NCBI RefSeq assembly: GCF_008727795.1 | Contig: NZ_CP044222.1 | Coordinates: forward strand, 2,294,001 to 2,358,000 | Source: Nitrincola iocasae | GTDB taxonomy: Bacteria; Pseudomonadota; Gammaproteobacteria; Pseudomonadales; Balneatricaceae | Direction of reading: 5' to 3' | DNA length: 64,000 nt | In this document: positions 33,698 to 42,025 of the stretch, piece after piece | How the letters are laid out: the number at the start of each line of letters is the position of its first letter | How positions within the stretch are numbered: the first letter of the stretch is position 1 | Program-made: the position numbers and the translations under genes | The notes under the pieces: generated by a model | Databases searched by the model: none | Told to the model about the DNA's origin: nothing | The model's input: the letters and a program-made list of their open reading frames with translations, nothing else

Positions 33698-34651
33698 ATG
33701 GCACTAGCTCCAATTCAACTAATTCCTGACCCTACTAAAAATCCGGATGTAATTGAAGCAATCAACTTATCCATTACGCGCATTGATGACGATACAATTG
33801 AAGTTCCCTCCATGACAGCGATGGGGATTAATGTTTGGCTTAAAATAATCTTTTTTTCGATCTTTTTTGGTTCCATTTCAAATTATGATCCAGGATGGTT
33901 TACTCAAGATGGCAAACCAGGCGTTGCTTATGAAAAAATTCATAGAATGTTGTTTCGAGAGGAGCCAATTAAATCCTATTTTTATAGGAAGGAAGATAGA
34001 GATAATCCTGGGTACTTAAGCGATGGTACTAGCTATGAAGAGTTTAAAGCAGAGCAAATAGCGCTGAACGGCCGCGGCATAGGCTGGGGTCTATTTGCCA
34101 TCGGTATGCTGGTAGTGCCTTGGATCTTATTCAACATCAGTATACAAAACCCCGTCCGCTTTGATCGTAAACGTCGCATTGCTTATACCTGGTCACGCGG
34201 GTGTTTTATATGTATTCAATTGCCTGAAAACAGTGACGACCCTTTAGCGCTGATTCGTGCCCATGTACCTCATGCCCCCAAAATAAAAGACCCGCATAAT
34301 CCCGATGGTGGACTGGTGTTTTGGCTACCGATGCCGAAAAAAGCAGCCAATATGCCGATCGGTGTCGGCGCCAACTGCTTTATCGCACGTGCGGCGGTCC
34401 GTTACCAAGCCTATTATTTGCGTGATTTCATCACCGATTTTATGACCAATCCAGACCCACAATGGCTTAATCAACTGGGGCCTAAGCGTAAACCCAAGTA
34501 TGTGCTGTGGATGGATTACTTTTTTTACAATCTTGCTCGACTACAATTGTTACCGCAGTTCTCATTCGAAAAACGCAAAACCAAGGCCGCAATTGCAGCC
34601 TTTATGCAGAACCCGCGTACGCAGTTGTATGCTGACGACCTGCCCTATTAA
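33698..34651 (+). CDS. Two-TM protein resembling DUF6708, partner of the VasX-like protein
   Basis: A 317-residue protein with two strong membrane segments (about 43-61, NVWLKIIFFSIFFGSI; and 127-148, GWGLFAIGMLVVPWILFNIS). Right after the second comes NPVRFDRKRRIAYTW, the arginine-rich element typical of DUF6708 proteins found near type VI effector genes. The C-terminal half is soluble and probably cytoplasmic. It starts 20 bp after the VasX-like gene; AGGA precedes the chosen ATG, while a TTG further upstream is less likely. Position and membrane topology make it a candidate immunity protein or effector partner, but no function is proven. Its first 400 bp are more AT-rich than its neighbours. 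Confidence 0.6.
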   Translation: MALAPIQLIPDPTKNPDVIEAINLSITRIDDDTIEVPSMTAMGINVWLKIIFFSIFFGSISNYDPGWFTQDGKPGVAYEKIHRMLFREEPIKSYFYRKEDRDNPGYLSDGTSYEEFKAEQIALNGRGIGWGLFAIGMLVVPWILFNISIQNPVRFDRKRRIAYTWSRGCFICIQLPENSDDPLALIRAHVPHAPKIKDPHNPDGGLVFWLPMPKKAANMPIGVGANCFIARAAVRYQAYYLRDFITDFMTNPDPQWLNQLGPKRKPKYVLWMDYFFYNLARLQLLPQFSFEKRKTKAAIAAFMQNPRTQLYADDLPY

Positions 34652-34780
34652 TGAGATACTTAGGAGTTAAAATTTCACTCTAGCGGTTGCGGCACTGAAT
34701 TCTATCCCATTGCATGCTGCTCATTTTTTGTTTAACATCAGCCGGTTAAATTTCATACACTAAAACCGGAGCTACACTCT

Positions 34781-35785
34781 GTGTCACAGCCGATCCCTGT
34801 CGTTATCTGCGATGACTCCCAGCTCGCCAGAAACCAAATGGGTCGTGCGCTGAAACACTGGAATGTTGATATCACTTTTGCTGAGCATGGCCTGAAAGCC
34901 CTTGAAGCCATACGTTTAGGAAAGGGGCATTTGCTGTTTCTTGACCTTACCATGCCGATTATGGATGGTTATGAAGTCTTGGAACGTATCCGGCGCGATG
35001 ACCTACCCAGCCTAACTGTTGTTGTCTCAGGCGATGTACAGCAAAGCGCTAAAAAACGGGTTTTGGCCCTGGGCGCAATGGGATTTATTGCCAAACCCAT
35101 TAATGCAGAATTACTGGCTGAGTCCCTGAAGGACTACGGTCTGATTGACGAACTGGAGCCACGAGATTCAGACGCACCTGCCGATGCCCCCCTACGTATA
35201 CCCGACAGTCTCACAGACTCAGTGCAGGAAGTGGCGAATATCGCCATGGGTCGAACCGCCAGTCAATTGGCTGACGTGCTGCAGCGGTTTATTCACTTAC
35301 CTGTCCCCCGCGTTGATCGCATCACCGCTCAAGATCTGGCTATTGCACTCAAGACCGCCTCAGGTGACCAACCTGCCACGACGGTCTGCCAGGGATTCTG
35401 CGGGCCAGGCATTGCCGGTGAGGCGCTGCTGATTTTTCAGGATTCATCCATTATTGATTTAGCTAATTTACTGCATTATCAGGGTGAGCTAACTGAAACT
35501 ACCGAACGCGCTGTGCTGATGGATATCGCCAATGTGCTTACCGGCGCCTTCCTGTCCAATGTCAGCAAACTCCTGGATCTATCTCTCAGCCGAGGCACCC
35601 CGCGCATTCTTGGACTGCACTCTGAATCATTGGGATTTGAACACAGTCCTGCAGCCGCACAACAGTTACTGTGTATCGAGATCGACTATCAAATCGCAGA
35701 GAGTACCACCCACTGTGATCTGCTGATGTTGTTTACTGAAGACTCCCTGCCCGCGCTGACCGAGCGCCTGGAACTGTTGAAATGA
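34781..35785 (+). CDS. Response regulator with C-terminal CheC-like phosphatase domain
   Basis: A 334-residue protein with a GTG start (GGAG 9 nt upstream). Residues 1-120 form a REC domain with acidic residues D11-D12, phospho-acceptor D55 (LLFLDLTMPIMDGYE) and the conserved lysine in FIAKPI. Residues about 145-330 resemble CheC/CheX phosphatases: QEVANIAMGRTASQLADVL and a second related helix ERAVLMDIANVLTGAFLSNVSKLL. It has no DNA-binding domain, so it probably adjusts phosphorylation of itself or of chemotaxis-like proteins. It overlaps the following GGDEF gene by 4 bp, pointing to a joint role in c-di-GMP signalling. Confidence 0.85.
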   Translation: MSQPIPVVICDDSQLARNQMGRALKHWNVDITFAEHGLKALEAIRLGKGHLLFLDLTMPIMDGYEVLERIRRDDLPSLTVVVSGDVQQSAKKRVLALGAMGFIAKPINAELLAESLKDYGLIDELEPRDSDAPADAPLRIPDSLTDSVQEVANIAMGRTASQLADVLQRFIHLPVPRVDRITAQDLAIALKTASGDQPATTVCQGFCGPGIAGEALLIFQDSSIIDLANLLHYQGELTETTERAVLMDIANVLTGAFLSNVSKLLDLSLSRGTPRILGLHSESLGFEHSPAAAQQLLCIEIDYQIAESTTHCDLLMLFTEDSLPALTERLELLK

Positions 35786-36741
35786 CACCACAAACACCCC
35801 GGAATGAACTTCACACTCTGCACTGGCAAATGAGCTTACTGGATAACCTTGATGTTGGCCTGATGGTGCTGGATAGTGATTTAAAAGTTGCATTATGGAA
35901 TAACTTTATGGTGAATCACTCAGGGCTACCCAGCAGCCAAGTACAAGGGCAATCATTATTTAGTGTGTTTCCTGAACTGGATACCCTATGGTTCAAGCGT
36001 AAACTCAACAGTGTGCTGACTTTGGATAACCCGGCTTTCATGACCTGGGAAGAACGTCCCTGGCTGTTTCGTTTCAACAGTTATCGACCGATTACTGGGT
36101 CAACACGCTGGATGTACCAGAATGTTACGCTGATTCCATTGACATCACCGGACGGTAAAATCAAACAAATTGGCTTGATTATTTATGATGTTACCGATGA
36201 AGCCGTCAGTCGTCAGGCACTTGAAAAAGCCAACCTGGAACTCAGTAAGCTCAGCCGTACGGACCACTTAACCGGCCTGAACAACCGCGGCTACTGGGAG
36301 ACGTGTCTGCAGCAGGAGTTCGAACGCTTTATCAGGACGCAGCAACCCACCTCATTGATTTTATTGGATATAGACCACTTCAAACAGGTCAATGACACCC
36401 AGGGCCACCTGGCTGGTGATGCAGTTATCCGCCAGCTTGCAGACATTATTCGTCAGATGATACGCACCACCGATATTGCCGGACGTTATGGTGGTGAAGA
36501 GTTCGGTATACTCCTGCTGAATACGCCGGCTGTCAATGCCGAGATTCTGGCTGAGCGTCTGCGCTACGCCGTTGAAACACGGCCTATTGCTTATGAGGGC
36601 GAACAACTGATGGTCACCATCAGCCTCGGTGTTGCCGCCGCCGATAATAGCTTCCAGGATTATCAAAGTTGGCTGGAAAAAGCCGATCAGTGCCTGTATC
36701 AAGCTAAGGAAAGTGGACGCAACCAGTTTGTAACCCTGTGA
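35782..36741 (+). CDS. PAS-GGDEF diguanylate cyclase
   Basis: A 319-residue cytoplasmic protein with an N-terminal PAS domain (about 18-140, LLDNLDVGLMVLDSDLKVALWNN) and a C-terminal GGDEF domain. The active site is GGEEF at 237-241, LLDIDHFKQVND is at 194-205, and an inhibitory I-site RTTD sits at 228-231, five residues before the active site. The motif is intact, so it should make c-di-GMP from two GTP with product feedback inhibition. There are no membrane segments. Translation is coupled to the upstream REC-CheC gene. Confidence 0.9.
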   Translation: MTPQTPRNELHTLHWQMSLLDNLDVGLMVLDSDLKVALWNNFMVNHSGLPSSQVQGQSLFSVFPELDTLWFKRKLNSVLTLDNPAFMTWEERPWLFRFNSYRPITGSTRWMYQNVTLIPLTSPDGKIKQIGLIIYDVTDEAVSRQALEKANLELSKLSRTDHLTGLNNRGYWETCLQQEFERFIRTQQPTSLILLDIDHFKQVNDTQGHLAGDAVIRQLADIIRQMIRTTDIAGRYGGEEFGILLLNTPAVNAEILAERLRYAVETRPIAYEGEQLMVTISLGVAAADNSFQDYQSWLEKADQCLYQAKESGRNQFVTL

Positions 36742-36751
36742 TGACTTGCCC

Positions 36752-37384
36752 ATGAATGCCGACAAACGCTATCAAATTTTTTCACGCCTGCGTGAGCAAA
36801 ACCCGGAACCCCGTACAGAACTGGAATACCAAACTCCGTTCGAACTACTGATTGCTGTCATGCTCTCCGCACAAGCCACGGATGTCAGCGTTAATAAAGC
36901 TACCCGCAAGCTATTCCCCATTGCCAACACACCTGAAGCACTTTTGCAGTTGGGTGTAGACGGTGTCAAAACCTATATCCGCACCATTGGCCTGTTTAAC
37001 ACCAAGGCTGACAATGTCATTAAAACCTGCGCCCTGCTACTGAGCGAGCATCAGGGTGAAGTCCCAAAAACACGTGAAGCCTTGGAAAGACTTCCCGGTG
37101 TCGGGCGCAAGACAGCCAATGTAGTCCTGAACACAGCCTTCGGGCAGCCGGTCATGGCGGTAGATACGCATATCTTTCGCGTATCCAACCGTACCGGAAT
37201 CGCCAAGGGCAAAACCGTGTTGGACGTAGAAAAGCGACTCACCCGCCTCGTACCCGCTGAGTTTTTACTGGATGCTCATCACTGGTTAATCTTACATGGC
37301 CGCTATGTCTGCACCGCAAGAAAGCCGCGCTGTGGTGCCTGTGTGATTGAAGACTTGTGTGAGTTTAAAGATAAAACCGAGTAG
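36752..37384 (+). CDS. nth: Endonuclease III
   Basis: A 210-residue base-excision DNA glycosylase/AP lyase removing oxidised pyrimidines. The helix-hairpin-helix LERLPGVGRKTANVV carries catalytic Lys120, and Asp138 is in VDTHIFRV. The [4Fe-4S] cysteines are Cys187, Cys194, Cys197 and Cys203; all numbers equal those of E. coli Nth. The start is the ATG at 36752; a TTG two codons earlier is less likely. It begins 10 bp after the GGDEF gene. In many gammaproteobacteria nth follows rnfE directly. Confidence 0.95.
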   Translation: MNADKRYQIFSRLREQNPEPRTELEYQTPFELLIAVMLSAQATDVSVNKATRKLFPIANTPEALLQLGVDGVKTYIRTIGLFNTKADNVIKTCALLLSEHQGEVPKTREALERLPGVGRKTANVVLNTAFGQPVMAVDTHIFRVSNRTGIAKGKTVLDVEKRLTRLVPAEFLLDAHHWLILHGRYVCTARKPRCGACVIEDLCEFKDKTE

Positions 37385-37681
37385 TTACACACAGGTATTT
37401 GTTACTCACATTATCTGTGGATAAATCTGTGATTAGTTTTTGGATCAATAGCGCAACTCAGCGCAGCACGGGGCTTTCAGCGAATTGATACAAAAACAGC
37501 CAGAAGAAATAAAAACCTTAAATATCATACACTTATCATAGTCAATAGGCGAGATAGCAAATTTCTTTTGATCTGGATCAATCAATTAGTGTCAAGTCTT
37601 TTCGCATGTGCAAAAGTCTGAAATTAAGGCTTGTTTTTAGTGTATTTTCAGTGCAGCAGAAGGGAAAACAGAGCCAGCGGA
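37385..37681. other. Convergent intergenic region between nth and fdx
   Basis: 297 bp without a convincing gene. It holds a DnaA-box match (TGTGGATAA, 37416-37424), AT-rich sequence and an Fnr-type palindrome described separately. I see no clear terminator hairpin for either converging gene. Confidence 0.6.
37568..37581. promoter_or_regulatory. Perfect Fnr/Anr-type box
   Basis: TTGATCTGGATCAA matches the Fnr consensus TTGAT-N4-ATCAA exactly. It sits between the 3' ends of two converging genes, so its target is not obvious. A TATGAT hexamer lies 27 nt beyond it on the minus strand. Confidence 0.5.
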
Positions 37682-37945
37682 TTACTCCGGCAGCTCTATT
37701 TCTATATGTGTTGCCGGACGGCAACAGCAGGTCAGTATCTCATCTTCTTTCAAATCAACCAGAGCGTCCTGTACCGCCTCTACCTGGCCATCAAGCAGCC
37801 TGACCTTACAGGTACCACAGTAGCCTCCCCGACAATTGTAGGCAGCAGGAATCTGCTGTGCCTCCAGTGCGTCTAAAAGAGAAAATTCATACTGATAGTA
37901 GAAGGTATGAAAATTATTAACCTTGATTCGGGGAATGCCAGCCAT
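37682..37945 (-). CDS. [2Fe-2S] ferredoxin, YfaE-like (ribonucleotide reductase maintenance)
   Basis: An 87-residue plant-type ferredoxin with ligands Cys38-x4-Cys43-x2-Cys46 (CRGGYCGTC) and the fourth cysteine in LTCCCRPAT near 73-75. E. coli YfaE, at the same position after nrdB, supplies electrons to rebuild the diferric-tyrosyl cofactor of NrdB. Here it starts 8 bp after the nrdB stop, so the same role is likely. Confidence 0.9.
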   Translation of the reverse strand: MAGIPRIKVNNFHTFYYQYEFSLLDALEAQQIPAAYNCRGGYCGTCKVRLLDGQVEAVQDALVDLKEDEILTCCCRPATHIEIELPE

Positions 37946-37953
37946 CGTATTTC

Positions 37954-39084
37954 TCAGAGATCAAAGCCGTCAAAATCTTCAGTTTCCACGTCATTATCGA
38001 TCTGACCAACCAGATAAGAACTGATTTCAGATTCCTGCGGGGCCACCTGAACATTGTCGCTGATCAACCAGGCATTCATCCAGGGCAAGGGATTCTGACG
38101 TGCCGGGAAAATATCGTCCAGCCCCAGCGCTCGCATTCGCACATTGGTGATGTACTCAACGTAATCACCCAGAATGCGTGCATTCAAACCGATCATAGAG
38201 CCCTTGCTGAACAGGTAAACAGCCCAGTCTTTTTCCTGCTGAGCAGCCTCCTGAAAAATACCTATCACATCCTGACGACATTCGGTGGCGATCTGCTTAA
38301 AATCAGGGTCATCACGCCCGGACGCCAGAATATTCAGCATCTGCTGTGTACCGGTCAGATGTAAGGCTTCATCACGAGCAATCAGACGAATAATTTTGGC
38401 GTTACCCTCCATGATTGCCCGTTCAGCAAAAGCGAAGGAGCAAGCAAAGCTGACATAAAAACGAATGGCTTCCAGCACATTAACCGAGACCAATGTCAGG
38501 TAGAGTTTCTTTTTCAGGTTATACATGCTGGCATCCAGTGTCCGACCATCAACTTCTTTGATGCCTGGGCCATATAAGCTGTATACCGTCACCAGCTCAA
38601 TAAACTCGTCATACAGGCGCGTGACTGACTCGGCACGACGTACAATTTCCGGGTTAGTCACTATCTCATCAAACACCACCGAAGGTTCGGTGATGATGTT
38701 GCGGATAATGTGCGTGTAGGAGCGGCTATGAATAGTTTCACTGAATGCCCAGGTTTCAAACCAGGTTTCCAATTCCGGCAGTGAGACGACCGGTAAAAAA
38801 GCGATATTCGGTGAGCGGCCCTGTACTGAATCCAGTAGCGTCTGATATTTGAGATTACTCAGAAATATATGCTTTTCATGCTCTGGCATATCCGAGAAAT
38901 CCTTGCGATCTTTGGTCAGATCGACCTCTTCCGGACGCCAGAAAAAAGATAATTGTTTCTCGATAAGCTTTTCAAAAATCGGATATTTCTGTCTGTCATA
39001 ACGAGCAACATTGACACTGCGTCCGAAAAACATCGGCTCAAGTGTGGCGTCGTGATCACTGGTACTAAATGTTGAATATGACAT
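37954..39084 (-). CDS. nrdB: Class Ia ribonucleotide reductase beta subunit
   Basis: A 376-residue di-iron protein. It shows helices with the iron ligands (WRPEEVDLTKDRKDF, SETIHSRSYTHIIRN, ARDEALHLTGTQ) and a tyrosine-radical helix. The C-terminus, rich in Asp and Glu and ending in DVETEDFDGFDL, is the tail that docks on NrdA. It produces the radical used to reduce ribonucleotides. AAGGA lies upstream of the ATG. It sits between nrdA and the ferredoxin gene. Confidence 0.95.
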   Translation of the reverse strand: MSYSTFSTSDHDATLEPMFFGRSVNVARYDRQKYPIFEKLIEKQLSFFWRPEEVDLTKDRKDFSDMPEHEKHIFLSNLKYQTLLDSVQGRSPNIAFLPVVSLPELETWFETWAFSETIHSRSYTHIIRNIITEPSVVFDEIVTNPEIVRRAESVTRLYDEFIELVTVYSLYGPGIKEVDGRTLDASMYNLKKKLYLTLVSVNVLEAIRFYVSFACSFAFAERAIMEGNAKIIRLIARDEALHLTGTQQMLNILASGRDDPDFKQIATECRQDVIGIFQEAAQQEKDWAVYLFSKGSMIGLNARILGDYVEYITNVRMRALGLDDIFPARQNPLPWMNAWLISDNVQVAPQESEISSYLVGQIDNDVETEDFDGFDL

Positions 39085-39153
39085 AACCGTTGCTCTTGTT
39101 CCTTGTGTGAGACCTAAGTGCGACCTAAGTGAAAAACGGAATCAGCCTGCGCT

Positions 39154-41418
39154 TTACAGCTTGCAGGCTCCCCCTTCACAACCCGTATCATCCTGCTGGT
39201 CTGATGCACCATCACGAGTATTATGGTAATAAAGCGTTTTCAAACCGTATTTGTAGGCGGTCAGCAAATCCTTCATCAGTTGTTTCATCGGTACTTTATC
39301 ACCGGGGAAACGGGTTGGATCGTAGTTGGTATTGGCTGAAATGGCTTGATCGACAAACTTCTGCATAATACCCACCAATTGCAGATAACCCTCATTACTA
39401 GGGATGTCCCAGAGCAACTCGTACTGATCCCGTAACTCCAGATACTCTGGTACGACCTGTTTCATGATCCCGTCCTTGCTGGATTTTACTGAAACAAAGC
39501 CTCGCGGTGGCTCAATGCCGTTGGTGGAATTGGTGATCTGAGACGAAGTCTCACAAGGCATCAACGCCGTCAGCGTTGAGTTCCTCAGTCCAAATTCACG
39601 GATATCTTCACGCAGTGTTTCCCAGAAGTAATGCAACGGCTCTTCGCAGAAATTATCCACATCACGCTTATAGGTATCGATGGGCAATAACCCTTTTGCA
39701 TAAGTGGTTTCATTGAACTTCGGACACGCACCCAGCTCTTTGGCCAGCTGATTTGAGGCCTTGAGCAAAAAGTACTGAATGGCTTCGAAAGTACGGTGAA
39801 CCAGACCATTTGCTGAACCATCAGAATAACGCACACCATTTTTAGCCAGGTAATAAGCCAGGTTAGTTACACCCACACCCAGGGTACGGCGATTTTCAGT
39901 GGCATTATAAGCAGCTGGAATTGGATAGTCCTGATAGTCCAGCAGGTTATCCAGGGCACGAACGATCAAATCAGCCAGGTCTTCCAACTCATCCAGTGAT
40001 GCCAAGGCACCCAGATTGAATGCTGACAAAGTACAAAGGGCAATCTCACCTTCCGGATCATTCACGTCTTTCAATGGCTTGGTTGGCAGTGCAATCTCCA
40101 GACAGAGATTCGACTGACGCACAGGTGCCACAGCCGGGTCAAATGGGCTGTGAGTATTACAGTGATCGACGTTCTGAATATAGATGCGGCCAGTGGAGGC
40201 CCGCTCAGCCGCCAGCAGACCAAACAACTCAACCGCTTTAATGGTCTGTTTACGAATTTCAGGCTGCTGCTCATACATCACATAGAGACGTTCAAACTCA
40301 TCCTGATCAGCAAAGAAAGCCTCATACAAACCCGGTACTTCATGTGGACTAAACAGGGTAATATTTTCACCCTTGATCAAACGCTGGTACATGAGCTTGT
40401 TGATCTGTACGCCATAGTCGATATGGCGCACTCGGTTCTCTTCTACACCGCGGTTGTTCTTCAGCACCAACAGGGACTCGACCTCCAGATGCCAGATAGG
40501 ATAAAACAGGGTAGCCGCCCCACCACGCACACCACCTTGTGAACAGGATTTAACTGCCGTCTGGAAATGCTTATAAAACGGAATACAGCCTGTATGGAAG
40601 GCTTCACCGTTACGGATAGGGCTGCCGATGGCACGGATACGACCGGCGTTAATACCTATGCCAGCGCGCTGAGAGACATACTTAACAATCGCACCGGCGG
40701 TGGCATTGATGGAATCCAGACTGTCATCGGTTTCAATCAGCACACAGGAGCTGAACTGGCGTGTCGGTGTACGTACACCCGCCATGATCGGCGTTGGCAG
40801 TGACAGCTTAAACAAGGAGGTGGCATCATAAAAACGTTTGACATAACTCAGACGGGTCTCTTGCGGATAACCGCTAAACAGGCACGCAGAGACCAGCATA
40901 TACAGAATCTGTGGTGACTCATACACCTTTCCGGTTACCCGGTTCTGCACCAGGTACTTGCCTTCCAACTGCTTTACAGCGGCATAGCTGAAATTCATAT
41001 CCCGGCTATGATCGATATGTGCATTCAACTCATCAAATTCAGCTTGGGTATAGTCTTCAATCAGGTGCTTGTCATAACGCTGTGCGTCTACCAAGTCACG
41101 AACATGAGTATAAAGGTCCGGTGCTTCGAAACAGCCGAACGCACGCTTACGCAGATGAAAAATAGCCAGACGTGCGGCTAAATATTGATAATCAGGGGCT
41201 TCTTCTGAAATCAAATCGGCAGCCGACTTAATCAGGGTCTCGTGAATATCCGAGGTTTTGATCCCATCATAGAACTGGATGTGTGCACTCAGCTCAACTT
41301 GCGATACGGATACATTTTGCAGTCCTTCCGCAGCCCAGATGATGACTCGGTGAATTTTTTCCAGATCGATAGGTTCCCGACGTCCATCTCGCTTGGTTAC
41401 CATCAGATTTTTCTGCAT
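39154..41418 (-). CDS. nrdA: Class Ia ribonucleotide reductase alpha subunit
   Basis: A 754-residue catalytic subunit. An N-terminal ATP-cone (VTKRDGRREPIDLEKIHRVI, about 7-95) gives overall activity control. The active-site segment NLCLEIALPTKP and the radical-transfer tyrosine pair near the C-terminus (TLYYHNTRDG) are visible, and the C-terminal redox cysteines are in CEGGACKL. It reduces ribonucleoside diphosphates to deoxyribonucleotides. Tandem NrdR-like boxes lie upstream. Confidence 0.96.
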   Translation of the reverse strand: MQKNLMVTKRDGRREPIDLEKIHRVIIWAAEGLQNVSVSQVELSAHIQFYDGIKTSDIHETLIKSAADLISEEAPDYQYLAARLAIFHLRKRAFGCFEAPDLYTHVRDLVDAQRYDKHLIEDYTQAEFDELNAHIDHSRDMNFSYAAVKQLEGKYLVQNRVTGKVYESPQILYMLVSACLFSGYPQETRLSYVKRFYDATSLFKLSLPTPIMAGVRTPTRQFSSCVLIETDDSLDSINATAGAIVKYVSQRAGIGINAGRIRAIGSPIRNGEAFHTGCIPFYKHFQTAVKSCSQGGVRGGAATLFYPIWHLEVESLLVLKNNRGVEENRVRHIDYGVQINKLMYQRLIKGENITLFSPHEVPGLYEAFFADQDEFERLYVMYEQQPEIRKQTIKAVELFGLLAAERASTGRIYIQNVDHCNTHSPFDPAVAPVRQSNLCLEIALPTKPLKDVNDPEGEIALCTLSAFNLGALASLDELEDLADLIVRALDNLLDYQDYPIPAAYNATENRRTLGVGVTNLAYYLAKNGVRYSDGSANGLVHRTFEAIQYFLLKASNQLAKELGACPKFNETTYAKGLLPIDTYKRDVDNFCEEPLHYFWETLREDIREFGLRNSTLTALMPCETSSQITNSTNGIEPPRGFVSVKSSKDGIMKQVVPEYLELRDQYELLWDIPSNEGYLQLVGIMQKFVDQAISANTNYDPTRFPGDKVPMKQLMKDLLTAYKYGLKTLYYHNTRDGASDQQDDTGCEGGACKL

Positions 41419-41493
41419 AACACCGCTCTTCCGTATATCAAATATTCATGGGGCAACCAACCTAAAAACAGCTGATCACTTTTTAGCCTGAAA

Positions 41494-41540
41494 ACACAAT
41501 ATGTAGTGCATACATCTCAAGTTGACACCAAATATAGTTA
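41494..41540 (-). promoter_or_regulatory. Tandem NrdR-like boxes upstream of nrdA
   Basis: ACACAATATGTAGTGC (41494-41509) matches the NrdR consensus ACACWATATATWGTGT at 14 of 16 positions. A weaker copy, ACACCAAATATAGTTA (41525-41540), matches at 12. Their centres are 31 bp apart, three helical turns, the usual NrdR arrangement. nrdR itself is not in the window. Confidence 0.72.
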
Positions 41541-41837
41541 TTTTAAAAAGAATTTCAACTCTTGATTTTGCCACCAATCAGGTGTAACACCCCACCTTCA
41601 ACAGACTACAGCAGGGATGAGCACTGACTTTCAGCCAATGTAATTATGAAGTTTTTCTGAACAAAATATGACGTGATTTTTTTTCATTTTAACCAAGGTG
41701 ATCTTGCCTGAACATTGAGCAGACTCAGCAACCTGGCATATCGCCGGAACGTAGCAAACCGATAACACACCATAACTGGCCGCCAAAAAAGCAAAAATCA
41801 CCAATACAAAGCACAAAGAACCTGTAGCGCACCAATA

Positions 41838-41862
41838 TTGTGCAATATAATATTTCGCACAA
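41838..41862. repeat. TTGTGC-N13-GCACAA dyad upstream of gdhA
   Basis: Perfect 6-bp inverted arms flank a 13-bp AT-rich core that itself is largely symmetric. It is about 165 bp upstream of the gdhA start. A regulator site is possible; no known motif is recognised with confidence. Confidence 0.4.
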
Positions 41863-42025
41863 CACATACAAATATACGTTATATTTCAATTAAATAGATT
41901 AAAAAATAACTTAATAGAGTGATAAATACAGGCTTTACATACCTGAACAATCCCTAAATATGTGCATTGGGAGTATGATATGCGCCATTTTGAAACATCC
42001 ATTAGCCTTAAAAAGGAAATCTAGC

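Larger units (their letters stand above)
41419..42025. other. Regulatory region between divergent nrdA and gdhA
   Basis: 607 bp without a supported gene. It contains two NrdR-like boxes near nrdA, a 25-bp dyad (41838-41862) and an AT-rich promoter-like stretch before gdhA with a possible TTTACA hexamer. A 78-codon minus-strand reading frame in it has cysteine-rich, low-information content and no good ribosome site, so I do not call it. Confidence 0.6.

Noticed and set aside
37385..37424. Possible DnaA box cluster after nth
   Set aside because: One good box (TGTGGATAA) and two poor matches; no origin-like gene context.
41631..41867. 78-codon minus-strand reading frame in the nrdA-gdhA gap
   Set aside because: Odd, cysteine-rich composition, no ribosome site, no family resemblance; overlaps regulatory sequence.
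41966..41986. Possible sigma-54 site (GG-N10-GC) before gdhA
   Set aside because: Only the GG and GC spacing fits; the flanking bases differ from the consensus.
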